This document shows positions 52,634 through 61,484 of a stretch of DNA of 64,000 nucleotides, piece after piece. Position 1 is the stretch's first letter, and every line of letters begins with the position of its first letter. Source of the DNA: Bacillota bacterium (GTDB lineage Bacteria > Bacillota > Clostridia > Lachnospirales > Lachnospiraceae); contig JAEWAK010000072.1 in assembly GCA_023391695.1 (NCBI GenBank), positions 47,383-111,382 of the forward strand. The letters run 5' to 3'. A program made the position numbers and the translations under genes. The notes under the pieces are model-generated. The model had not been told where the DNA came from, searched no databases, and saw nothing but the letters and a program-made list of their open reading frames with translations.

Positions 52634-54784
52634 CTATCGAATAATTACATTCGCAAACATATGGGCACTGGTAAGGGGTGTTACGGAATGAAACAACGTG
52701 TAGGGATATCTGTATTTTTCAACCTCACCGGTCTGTGCTTCGATTTCCATCCAAAAATGCTTTGTCCCCGCTTCCAGTCCAAGTTCCTCCAGGGAGACCG
52801 AAACGGTCCCGTCCCCTCCGCCAGGTAACAGGGTTTTCTTTATTTCCTTCACCTTGGGTTCATTTTTAAATACCAGGGTAATTTCCAGGGGACAGCGCAG
52901 CTGCGGGGCAAGCTCGAGACCTTGCTTTCCGTTTAAAACGGCGGGAACCACTCCAAAATCCGTCTCTTCCACGGAAAATAATACTTCCTCTTCCTGCTTT
53001 GGGGCAGGCAGTGCCGTATAAATTACCAGGCTGTTGTTCTTATTTTTAAGAATATCCGATCGCAGCAACAGTTTACCGTCGTGAACAGAGGCCTTTAACC
53101 CCTTTGTTCGAATATTGTAGTAATTAATAAATTCCAGTTCGGAAGCTTCCTCCACTTTCTCTGTTTCCGGAAGCACCCAGTCAAGCTGAAGGAACTGCCA
53201 GTCATAGCTTACGTTCACATCCTCTGCCTGTACGGCAATAACATATTTACCCGGCGGCAGGAAAATTTCGTAGTCAAAACTTATACTCTCACCGGCTTCT
53301 AAGGCAAACATCTGCGGTTTTCTGTTGTATTCCCCTGTATGGGCAGGGGAAATCTGCAGCCAGAAGCTGTTCTTTTGCAGTTCATTTCCCTTATTTTTCA
53401 GATTCACCCTGACTTTTCCCTTATAGAAGCCCTGATCAGATAAGAAAAAGTCCTCCTGAATTGTAAGCAAGGTATCTATGGGCTGAATTTTAGGGGAATC
53501 CTCTTTATATTTAAAATTCACATTATCTACGTATTCCATGGTAAGCAGTCCGCATTCTGTCTCATTGGCCGCTGCTTTTCCAAGAAGGTTGATATTGTCA
53601 AAGGTAATATTGCTGATCCGGGCCTCTTCACTGAAACCCTGTAATCTTGATTTGGAAAGCAGCCAGTCTATTCCGGGATTTCCTATGTAATAAATATCCT
53701 TAAAGGTGATATCCCTTATGCTTCCTTTTTCTTTGTCCCGGTTCCAAACCGAATCCCTGATCCGGATATCAAAAAGCTGGACTCCCGGTGCATTCTCAAT
53801 TCGTATATTTTCAAAACGGATATCAGACACCTCCGCCCGGTCTCCATGATGAATTCCCATTAAGGGATATCCCGTGGGAGAATGTATAATATCAAGATTT
53901 TCAAAACGGACATTTCTTATTTTTTCAGCCCGGAGCTCCACCCCGACCTCCAAAGGTCTTGCAAAGTCATTCCAGAGAATGGAATCCTTAAAAATTACAT
54001 TATCCACATCACCGGTATTAAAGGCCTTTACCACAAAAGAGTCATCCCATACTCTTGTAAAAATGTTCTGTACAAGAACGTTTCGGGAGCCGCAGATATC
54101 GATTCCGTCGGAATTCCCCCGGCAGCCAAAGATTTTAACATTGTCAATAGCAACCTTATCACAGCCAAAGATTCGAAGGCTCCAGTCATTGCTGTCGGTA
54201 ATGGTAATGTCCTTGATGGTTACCTCCCTGCAATGGAGTACATCGATGCATCTCTGATAGATATTTCTGACTTCCAGAGGATATTTCTCCATGCTGATGG
54301 TACCGTATCCACAGATTGTAATATGGCTGCACCGGTTAAATTCCATCTTTCCGTTCAGAAATGCCCCCTCCTCCAGATATAGTATAGTATGATCCTTTTC
54401 AAATTTCAGGATATCCACTGTATGGATACCCGGTCCGTAATATATCACATTTTCTGCGTACCGGTTAAAATCCTCATACTTCCAGGCTTCCGCAAATACA
54501 AGCAGGTTATTGTAATAGCTTCCGTTAATCTCTACGGAAAACTTTTTTGGCTCTTCTAAATGAAGAAAGATCTCATGCCCGTTACAGGTATACTCCAATC
54601 CCAAACTGAGAGGCCTGATGACAACGCTGTGAATCGGTATATCCGATTTAATGCGCAAATCTACCGGTTCCTTCATTTTAAATTGTGTATATTCCATTAC
54701 CTGTACTTCGTTATATGGCATTGGAAATACACTTGTTTTACTAATTTTTATATTCTCATCATTTACAAAGACGGTGTAATTCAT
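52634..54784 (-). CDS. GH28-like right-handed beta-helix glycosidase
   Basis: A 716-residue protein without signal peptide. Residues about 1-110 are a beta-rich N-terminal domain. Residues 110-420 form a beta-helix with the GH28-like pattern NSDGIDICGSRNVLVQNIF and WDDSFVVKAF, where Asp residues occupy the positions of the polygalacturonase catalytic DD pair (the third Asp in NTD is here in NSD). The C-terminal 300 residues are beta-sandwich-like. It resembles intracellular exo-acting polygalacturonase-like enzymes of clostridia. GAAGGAC precedes the ATG. It follows the FAD gene in the cluster, separated by a short decayed segment. Confidence 0.8.
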   Translation of the reverse strand: MNYTVFVNDENIKISKTSVFPMPYNEVQVMEYTQFKMKEPVDLRIKSDIPIHSVVIRPLSLGLEYTCNGHEIFLHLEEPKKFSVEINGSYYNNLLVFAEAWKYEDFNRYAENVIYYGPGIHTVDILKFEKDHTILYLEEGAFLNGKMEFNRCSHITICGYGTISMEKYPLEVRNIYQRCIDVLHCREVTIKDITITDSNDWSLRIFGCDKVAIDNVKIFGCRGNSDGIDICGSRNVLVQNIFTRVWDDSFVVKAFNTGDVDNVIFKDSILWNDFARPLEVGVELRAEKIRNVRFENLDIIHSPTGYPLMGIHHGDRAEVSDIRFENIRIENAPGVQLFDIRIRDSVWNRDKEKGSIRDITFKDIYYIGNPGIDWLLSKSRLQGFSEEARISNITFDNINLLGKAAANETECGLLTMEYVDNVNFKYKEDSPKIQPIDTLLTIQEDFFLSDQGFYKGKVRVNLKNKGNELQKNSFWLQISPAHTGEYNRKPQMFALEAGESISFDYEIFLPPGKYVIAVQAEDVNVSYDWQFLQLDWVLPETEKVEEASELEFINYYNIRTKGLKASVHDGKLLLRSDILKNKNNSLVIYTALPAPKQEEEVLFSVEETDFGVVPAVLNGKQGLELAPQLRCPLEITLVFKNEPKVKEIKKTLLPGGGDGTVSVSLEELGLEAGTKHFWMEIEAQTGEVEKYRYPYTLFHSVTPLTSAHMFANVIIR

Positions 54785-54832
54785 ATATAGTCCTTCCTTC
54801 CCGGTATTCTTAACTCTGTCGGGAACAACAGC

Positions 54833-55039
54833 TTATCGGAACGCAATTTTATTCAGAACACCTTGGTACTCAATTAAGATCATCTGGTGCAACTCAAGCT
54901 TTGGAACCTTAAACTGTACTGTTCCATTCTCCCATTAATAATGCAGCTCAATCAAGATTACCTTCTTAATCTCATCCTTACTGTACAACTGCACATCTTT
55001 TTCATAAAGGGCTGTTTGTCTTCTATTATCTCGGTTCAT
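54833..55039 (-). pseudogene. decayed 3' coding remnant between the FAD and GH28-like genes
   Basis: A frame starting MNRDNRRQTALYEKDVQLYS has an internal TAA after LIELHY, then continues in frame WENGTVQFKVPKLELHQMIL and IEYQGVLNKIAFR to a TAA at 54833. The halves contain near-duplicates (VILIELHY, MILIEYQG). A TVxFxVPxxELHxMI end recalls the C-terminal beta domain of some glycosidases. The remnant starts 8 bases after the FAD gene stop. Identification is weak. Confidence 0.35.
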
Positions 55040-55046
55040 ACTCATC

Positions 55047-57275
55047 TCATATTAAATTGACTCCATAGATACCGGCCTCGGCACCCCAGCTGCTTTTAAT
55101 GGTAACTTCGATTTTCTCAATCTTTTTAGCATAGATCTCATGGACCTCGTATCTTTTCCAGTTGTCTTTTATATTCCTGGTTATTACGCCATTCTTACAA
55201 TATATCCTTAACTCATAATCTTTTACCAGACATTCCGGCAGCTTCTGCGTACTGTCATTTTCAAGAAAGCTGTCAAATATCAGTGCAATTTTACCTGCAC
55301 TCACCGGCTTTTTCGCTGTTAAGGTAAGAGTATGAGGACATTCCCCTTTCCCAATCCATATATTCGGAATACCGTAAGGTCTTGTATAGGGAGATAAAGC
55401 CATTTCCGGAGCGAACAGCCTCTGCTGCGGTACCATATCCTTAAATAAAATATTCCTGTTTCTCTCATAACGGTGATCCAAATAGAGGTAACCCGTATTC
55501 TTATTCAGCGGAACACTGTCATGGTTGCATTCCGCACAGTTATCCGCCCGATACATGCGCAGGGTAATGGCACCGATCGGCCTGCCGTCTGCTATTCCTA
55601 AGGAAAGCTCCTCATTCTTTGTGAATATAAGGTAAAGCTTACCGTCCCTGCCCCTGTCCGCATCCAATGTCAGTTGAAACCAACCTTCATAATCTTGTGG
55701 TATAATAACTTCGCCTGTTCTTACAACTTCCTCCGGTAAAAAGGTTTCTTTATGAATACCTGTAAGTATTTTATAGTTTAAAATCTTAGCTTCGCCGGAA
55801 CTGTTCTTTATTTTTATCTTTACACTCTTAAGCTGCTCTGTTTCCAGCATCCAAGCTATACCGTAATCCCGGTCCAGTTTCAGGAAATCGGCACCGTTAA
55901 CATTTTCATAACTTTTTTCACTGGCGGCAGCTGCCGTAAAGTTCTGCATTACAGGATTTAACCCATGGATTCCGATAATTGTCTGATCATCCTCTGCCAG
56001 TGTTCTTTGCAGTTCCTGTTTATAATTTTCAGTCACTTCTCTGGGAGACAGTTCTTTCTCAATACAATATTTTGCGGCGGTGGCAACGGCCTGCCCCATG
56101 GCACCGCAGGTAGCCATTACTCTGGCTGAACCCAGGGCAATATGACTTGCACTGATATCCCTGCCTGCCAGCATCAGATTATCAATATCCTTCGTATAAA
56201 GTGACCTCATTGGAATATTGTATATGCCGGTTACCGGCACAAAATTAGTAGCCGGAGCAGTGTCATAGATTCCCAAAGGCGCATGGATATCCATAGGCCA
56301 GCCGCCGATGCATACAGCGTCCTCAAAGCGGATCTTATTTTCAATATCATTTTCTATTAAAAGATAATCCCCCAGAAACCGTCTGGATTCACGGGCACCT
56401 GATTTTGTACATATTCTTTTTAATACATAGTTTTTTGCTTCCGGATAGTTACCGCTGTTTTTGATGTAGTCCCATATGCCAAAAATCAGCTTGCGAAGTT
56501 CCAGATCAATCTCTTCGCTCTGGTAAATTACATCAACCTGCCCGCCGTATTCAAAGGACCAGTGGGCACCCTTTACCGTTATGCTGCGATAGTTCCCGGG
56601 ATTATGTATTTCTTTTATAAAATCCATATTTTCAACCTTATGGGCAAAGACAGGAGGTGTATAGGTAACTTCATGGCCGCAGTCGTAAGTCTCAAAATAA
56701 AAAGTATTTCCCATGGTATATTTATCCGCTTTGTCCGGTGCCCAAAACTCACCGTATTCGTCTTTGCCTTCCCGTCCCATATAATAACTGCAGCCCGCTT
56801 CATAGGCTAAAGTTCCGTTGCCGGTGGCATCTACATAAATTTTGCTTTCAATAACGTATACTTCATTGCTGACATGATGTCTGGCAAATAACCTGGTTAT
56901 TTTTTTATTCTCCACTTCACAGGAATAGACGGAAGTATTAAGAAGTAAGAGGAGATTCTTATTTTCATATAACATGTCAAAAAAAACAGCATCCAGCAAT
57001 GCATATTTATCATAGCCGCCGCCCATGGCGTATTTTGACATCCGGAGTCTGATTTCTTCTATCAAGCCTCCTTCTTTCGCATAAATAGCCGGATTTAAAC
57101 CATGATGACTGGCCCCTGATATCGTTACGGCAATTTCACTTGAGGCATTTCCGCCAGGTACCGGCCGGTCATTAATCAACAAGACCTTCAATCCCTTTCT
57201 GGCAGCAGTAACCGCCGCGCAGATGCCCGCGATCCCTCCCCCTGTAATGGTAATATCGAAATACATTTTTTTCAT
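55047..57275 (-). CDS. FAD-dependent oxidoreductase (FAD_oxidored family)
   Basis: A 742-residue flavoprotein. The N-terminal Rossmann motif ITGGGIAGICAAVTAARKG is followed by VLLINDRPVPGGNASSE, characteristic of the FAD_oxidored (PF12831) group found in polysaccharide loci; ARVMATCGAMGQAVATAA and LMLAGRDISASH lie in the C-terminal FAD-binding part. Residues about 480-742 are a beta-sandwich of unknown role. I start at the ATG at 57275 (GGAG 6 bases upstream). In such loci these proteins may oxidise sugars or uronates, but the reaction has rarely been shown. Confidence 0.85.
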   Translation of the reverse strand: MKKMYFDITITGGGIAGICAAVTAARKGLKVLLINDRPVPGGNASSEIAVTISGASHHGLNPAIYAKEGGLIEEIRLRMSKYAMGGGYDKYALLDAVFFDMLYENKNLLLLLNTSVYSCEVENKKITRLFARHHVSNEVYVIESKIYVDATGNGTLAYEAGCSYYMGREGKDEYGEFWAPDKADKYTMGNTFYFETYDCGHEVTYTPPVFAHKVENMDFIKEIHNPGNYRSITVKGAHWSFEYGGQVDVIYQSEEIDLELRKLIFGIWDYIKNSGNYPEAKNYVLKRICTKSGARESRRFLGDYLLIENDIENKIRFEDAVCIGGWPMDIHAPLGIYDTAPATNFVPVTGIYNIPMRSLYTKDIDNLMLAGRDISASHIALGSARVMATCGAMGQAVATAAKYCIEKELSPREVTENYKQELQRTLAEDDQTIIGIHGLNPVMQNFTAAAASEKSYENVNGADFLKLDRDYGIAWMLETEQLKSVKIKIKNSSGEAKILNYKILTGIHKETFLPEEVVRTGEVIIPQDYEGWFQLTLDADRGRDGKLYLIFTKNEELSLGIADGRPIGAITLRMYRADNCAECNHDSVPLNKNTGYLYLDHRYERNRNILFKDMVPQQRLFAPEMALSPYTRPYGIPNIWIGKGECPHTLTLTAKKPVSAGKIALIFDSFLENDSTQKLPECLVKDYELRIYCKNGVITRNIKDNWKRYEVHEIYAKKIEKIEVTIKSSWGAEAGIYGVNLI

Positions 57276-57359
57276 GGTCTTCTCCACTTCTGCACCGATT
57301 TCTATGCATCTGAAATTTTGCTATGATTAACAGGGCAGAATAACTTCTTTCCTTCATTA

Positions 57360-57416
57360 ACAATCCTTCTTCCATGTTTTATAGGATTGTCAGGTTCCTT
57401 TAAACATGGAAGAAGG
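57360..57416 (-). promoter_or_regulatory. competing hairpins in the leader of the FAD gene
   Basis: Two mutually exclusive stems share the same bases. CCTTCTTCCATGTTT (57365-57379) pairs with AAACATGGAAGAAGG (57402-57416), 15 bp; and ACAATCCT (57360-57367) pairs with AGGATTGT (57383-57390), 8 bp. Both lie about 85-140 bases upstream of the FAD start, like an attenuator or antiterminator pair. The remaining part of the 335-base gap is AT-rich with a direct repeat (57433-57520). Confidence 0.5.
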
Positions 57417-57432
57417 TTTATATTTCAATTTA

Positions 57433-57520
57433 CAGCAGTTGAAATTTTACGTTTTACATTTTACAATATTTGAAATATTACATTTTTTACATTTTGCAGC
57501 TGTTGAATTTTACGTTTTTA
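57433..57520. repeat. imperfect direct repeat of 24 bases
   Basis: CAGCAGTTGAAATTTTACG at 57433 and CAGCTGTTGAATTTTACG at 57497, 64 bases apart, both followed by TTTT-rich sequence. They lie in the leader between the binding-protein and FAD genes. Confidence 0.55.
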
Positions 57521-57610
57521 TTTCCCTGTTTTATATGTTATATCTATTTCAATTCGATTTTCTGTTTACTATAACTGCCGTTCATTATAACCGCTTTCAT
57601 TATTTCAAGA

Positions 57611-59218
57611 TTATTTAGAAGCTTGCCATTCATCAATTTGACGCTGAATCTCTTTTACCACAACATCGTCTCCTGCTTTTATCAGCTTATTGACAAAGTC
57701 CTGATACAAGGCTTTTGCATCGGGAGCCGCACCGGAGTTTAAGGTAGTCTTATATTCACCGATTACCGCATTTACCTGTGCTAGTTCTGTCTTAATCGGA
57801 TCGGTGTCCAGCGTAAAGCCCTTCATCTTGGAAGGAGCCGCATCTGCATTTACCTTCCTGATAAAATCATTTTGCAGTGTGAGAGGCTTGTTTTCCATAT
57901 AAATTTCATAGCCGTTAAAGATGTTACCGATAGCCCAGTTATACTGACCGTAAGGGCTGTCTGCCGTGGGCTGTGAAGTATAGCCGATTGGCTGGATTTC
58001 TTTGTCATTGATTTTGTTGTAATGCTTTCCTTCAATACCGTATACCATTAAGTTATACAGATCTTTGCCCTTTTCCGTGTTCATTAGCCCGATTAATTGC
58101 ATCGCCCTTACCGGATTCCTGGAATTGGCAGAAACAGCCATATTAGTGGCTGAAGCTGCATAAGGAATATAGTGTGAATTGTCGAAGGGAATCTTCACAT
58201 AAGTGGCGGAACCGGCTGCATCACTTGTGGAAATTTCGGATTCGGTAGGATAATATCCCTGTCCTACCAGGTAATTACCGCCTCCGCGGACTTCATAAAT
58301 TTCCTGGGATACATTATCTGCTGTTAAAATATCTTTTCTGATATACCCTTTCTGGTACCAGTCGGAATATTCCTTTACAAAAATCTCATATTCCGGAGTT
58401 CTGTAAAGATTAACAGGCGTATAATCATCACTGTAAATATCGATTTTATAAGGATTTAATATCCACTCATAACCTTTTTCCACATGATCCGCAAAGCCGA
58501 AGACACCTTTGTCTAAATCTCCTCCGTCTTTGATCATCACGATATACTTCTCGATTTCATCCCATAATTCCTGATCCATTTTCTGATGAGAACTAAATAT
58601 TTCCGCTAATCTTTCTACATCAATCTGATCTTTGTATTTTTCATAAATCTTAACAGGGAACTGTAAGGTGGATACATAAGAAACCATCTGCTGCATGCAG
58701 GGTATGCTGTAAAGCTTTTTGTCCACTCTTGATTTATCCAGGATATTCTCCGGAATTTCCTCAAGGAGTGAAGGGGCATATTCTTCAACCAGCTTATCCA
58801 GTTCCATATAGGAACCTTTTCTTACCTCTGTCACATAAGGAACCATCCAGCCATGCCATACAATATCTACATTTTCCTGGGATGCACTGATCAGTTTCCA
58901 TTTTTCCGCATAATCTGCTGAGGTGATTACTTCAAACTTAACAGTTGTACCGGGCAGATATTTCTGAAGTTCTTCGTTGAATTTATCCCAAACCTCCTGA
59001 GCATCTTTTTGTTCACCGGGACTTAAGAATACCCATTTTAAGGTTACCAGTTCCGCTTCGTCCTCCGGCTCTTTCGTGACCGTGGGTTCCCTCTGACTGG
59101 CATTTGTTTCCTTTGCTTCCGGGTTTTCTTTCGGTGCATTGCTGCTGCCCTTGCAGCCTGTCAGAACAAGCGAAAACATAAGACAGATTACAACTAAAAC
59201 TCTCATTCTTTTTAACAT
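57611..59218 (-). CDS. family-1 extracellular sugar-binding lipoprotein (LplA-like)
   Basis: A 535-residue lipoprotein. The ATG at 59218 follows AAGGAG at 8 bases. The lipobox VLTGC puts the lipid anchor on Cys22, followed by a Ser/Asn/Glu-rich linker. The SBP_bac_1 fold is recognised from VTLKWVFLSPGEQKDAQEVW and DIVWHGWM near the ligand site. The length (over 500) fits LplA/YtcQ-type proteins that bind larger oligosaccharides. It follows the two permeases, a gene order (permease, permease, binding protein) typical of lpl/yte loci; the ATPase is not here, so a shared MsmX-like ATPase is expected elsewhere. Confidence 0.92.
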   Translation of the reverse strand: MLKRMRVLVVICLMFSLVLTGCKGSSNAPKENPEAKETNASQREPTVTKEPEDEAELVTLKWVFLSPGEQKDAQEVWDKFNEELQKYLPGTTVKFEVITSADYAEKWKLISASQENVDIVWHGWMVPYVTEVRKGSYMELDKLVEEYAPSLLEEIPENILDKSRVDKKLYSIPCMQQMVSYVSTLQFPVKIYEKYKDQIDVERLAEIFSSHQKMDQELWDEIEKYIVMIKDGGDLDKGVFGFADHVEKGYEWILNPYKIDIYSDDYTPVNLYRTPEYEIFVKEYSDWYQKGYIRKDILTADNVSQEIYEVRGGGNYLVGQGYYPTESEISTSDAAGSATYVKIPFDNSHYIPYAASATNMAVSANSRNPVRAMQLIGLMNTEKGKDLYNLMVYGIEGKHYNKINDKEIQPIGYTSQPTADSPYGQYNWAIGNIFNGYEIYMENKPLTLQNDFIRKVNADAAPSKMKGFTLDTDPIKTELAQVNAVIGEYKTTLNSGAAPDAKALYQDFVNKLIKAGDDVVVKEIQRQIDEWQASK

Positions 59219-59246
59219 AAAATACTCTCCTTTTCTATTCAAACCT

Positions 59247-60131
59247 CTATTCTTTTACCGCGCCCACCGTTAAACCTTTCGCAAAATATTTCTGAAAGAA
59301 CGGGAAGATTATGAGCATAGGCCCTGCTGCTACAATACACAATGCAAATCTTATGGTCTCAGAAGGCAGCTGCGTCAGATTTATACTGATACCGGCAACC
59401 GGTGAACTCTCTGCCATGTCTTTAATAAACTGCACTTCTCTTAATATCTGCTGAAGCAGATACTGCAATGAAAATAATTCCTTGCTTCTAATGTAAATCA
59501 AAGCAGTATTCCAGTCATTCCACCTGGCCAGAAGATTTAATAAAGAAACTGTGGCAATAACCGGTTTTGATAAGGGCAGCACTATTTTATAAAACACCTG
59601 CAGTTCTCTTGCACCGTCAATCTTTGCAGATTCAACAAGTGAAGGCGGCAATCCCTGGAAGAAAGACCTGATTACGATAATATGAAATGCATTTGCCAAA
59701 TTAGGTAAGATATACACCCAGATATTATCCTGCAGATGCAGATATTTAGTCATTAATATATAAGTGGGAATCAATCCTCCAGAAAACAGCATTGTAAAAA
59801 TAATAAAGAATGTCACCGGCTTTTTGTACTTGTAATTGGCTCTGGATAAAGGATAGGCCATTAAAGTCATAACAACCATACTTAACGCGGTAGCTGCCAG
59901 GGAATAAAAAATCGTTACCTTGTAGGAGTTTAACAGCTGCCCCGGACTTTTCATAATATACCGGTAGGCTTCCAAGGAAAATTTTGACGGGATCAGCTTA
60001 TAGCCCTGGGATAAAAGTGTCTGTTCATCCGTAACGGATGAAGATATAATCAACACAAATGGCAGTATAAAACAGAAAGAAAATAATATAAAAAAGAGAT
60101 TAACCGGAATATTTACTCGCTTGCTTTTCAC
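59247..60131 (-). CDS. CUT1-type carbohydrate ABC permease (LplC/YtcP-like)
   Basis: A 294-residue permease with six helices. The EAA motif is ESAKIDGARELQVFYKIVLP. It starts at GTG with AAAGGAGG upstream. C-terminal FFQKYFAKGLTVGAVKE is the standard end of LplC/MalG-type permeases. It pairs with the upstream permease and the downstream lipoprotein. Confidence 0.95.
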   Translation of the reverse strand: MKSKRVNIPVNLFFILFSFCFILPFVLIISSSVTDEQTLLSQGYKLIPSKFSLEAYRYIMKSPGQLLNSYKVTIFYSLAATALSMVVMTLMAYPLSRANYKYKKPVTFFIIFTMLFSGGLIPTYILMTKYLHLQDNIWVYILPNLANAFHIIVIRSFFQGLPPSLVESAKIDGARELQVFYKIVLPLSKPVIATVSLLNLLARWNDWNTALIYIRSKELFSLQYLLQQILREVQFIKDMAESSPVAGISINLTQLPSETIRFALCIVAAGPMLIIFPFFQKYFAKGLTVGAVKE

Positions 60132-60142
60132 AATTGCCTCCT

Positions 60143-61099
60143 TTAGAACAATGAATTTTCAGGTGAAATCCTCTTGACGATCTTATTGGTCACAACCACC
60201 ATAACCAGACCAACAAAGGATTGGAACAGTCCCACTGCGGTAGTGATACCGATATCATCGCCGGTCTGAAGCCCCCGATATATATAAGTATCTATGATAT
60301 CTGTCGTAGGATATAACAATCCCACATTACGGGGTATATTATAAAAGAGGCCGAAATCACCTTTGATAATGCTGCCTACATTTAAAATTGTAAGTACGGT
60401 CATCAGAGGCACCAGGGATGGAATGGTAATATAGCGGATCTGCTTCCATTTACTTGCACCGTCCACCGTTGCGGCCTCAAAGAGCTGTTCATCAATTCCA
60501 ATTAAAGCCGCATAATACATAATACAGTTTAGTCCGACACTTTTCCATACCTGGACCACCGGTAATATTACCACCCAATACTTCGGCTCCAGATACCAGT
60601 TGATTCCATCCCTGCCGAAAAACCTTATAATATGGTTCAGTATACCCATATTAGGTTCCAGTAAGATGTAGGTAATATAACCAACGATTACCCAGGATAA
60701 GAAATGCGGCAGAATCATAGTGGTCTGGTAAAATTTTAAGGCCAGTTTATTCTTTACCTCATACAGAAGTATCGCTATGGTTACCGCACAGACAATCCCC
60801 AATATGATAAAAGCCAACCCGTAACCCACGGTGTTTCTGGCTATCCGGAAAGCATCCTGGGAGGTAAAGAAAAATTTGAAATTCCGGAATCCAACCCACT
60901 CACTTCCGAATATACCCAAGTTGTTACGATAGTCTTTAAACGCAATAATTACTCCAAGCATTGGTATGTAACTGAAAACCAGAAAGAAGATAATCCCCGG
61001 TACCAACATCATTGACAGCTCAAAATTATCCCTAAACGCGCCCCATTTGTTCTTCTTTTTTATTGTTAAATTTACTTGTTCCCGCTTTAATTTAGACAT
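60143..61099 (-). CDS. CUT1-type carbohydrate ABC permease (LplB/YteP-like)
   Basis: A 318-residue permease with six helices and EAA motif FEAATVDGASKWKQIRYITI. N-terminal LKREQVNLTIKKKNKWGAF, then FELSMMLVPGIIFFLVFSYI, is the LplB pattern. Two starts are possible: ATG at 61129, with only a weak GAAAG box, or ATG at 61099 with AAAGGG at 11 bases; I prefer 61099 without strong support. First gene of the operon with the second permease (12-base gap). Confidence 0.93.
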   Translation of the reverse strand: MSKLKREQVNLTIKKKNKWGAFRDNFELSMMLVPGIIFFLVFSYIPMLGVIIAFKDYRNNLGIFGSEWVGFRNFKFFFTSQDAFRIARNTVGYGLAFIILGIVCAVTIAILLYEVKNKLALKFYQTTMILPHFLSWVIVGYITYILLEPNMGILNHIIRFFGRDGINWYLEPKYWVVILPVVQVWKSVGLNCIMYYAALIGIDEQLFEAATVDGASKWKQIRYITIPSLVPLMTVLTILNVGSIIKGDFGLFYNIPRNVGLLYPTTDIIDTYIYRGLQTGDDIGITTAVGLFQSFVGLVMVVVTNKIVKRISPENSLF

Positions 61100-61273
61100 A
61101 AACGCCAATACCCTTTCGTTATATTGCATAATATTTAACTTTCTTACTGAACTTTATTATACCTCTTCAACAATTCTCTAACAATAATAGATATTTAACA
61201 TAACCATAATATTTTAACCACTTAAAAAACAGCAGAAAGTACTGCAGGACAGCATATAATGGGGAAAAATTCA

Positions 61274-61320
61274 AAAACACGTTCAACTTTAGAGTAAATT
61301 CTAAATATTGAACGTGTTTT
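61274..61320 (-). terminator. terminator after the 61485 gene
   Basis: Perfect 13-bp stem AAAACACGTTCAA (61274-61286) and TTGAACGTGTTTT (61308-61320), with T-run on the minus strand. It lies 165 bases after the stop of the 61485-63725 gene and separates it from the transporter operon, whose promoter should lie between 61100 and 61273. Confidence 0.8.
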
Positions 61321-61484
61321 AAGAAAAATATTCAATTTTATTAATTCTAATAATGCAGTTTTTTATTTCTATGCTCATTGAAATGAAACTTTTTTATACG
61401 AGTATTTTTGTCGCAGTTTTATACTAAATAGTATCCTCCCAATTTTTTTCCGCCGCAAGGCTGAGTAAGGTAATTTATTATATT

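Noticed and set aside
57406..57618. 70-codon plus-strand frame beginning MEEGLYFNLQ
   Set aside because: Arises from one arm of the leader inverted repeat; AT-rich, Phe/Leu-rich, no Shine-Dalgarno.
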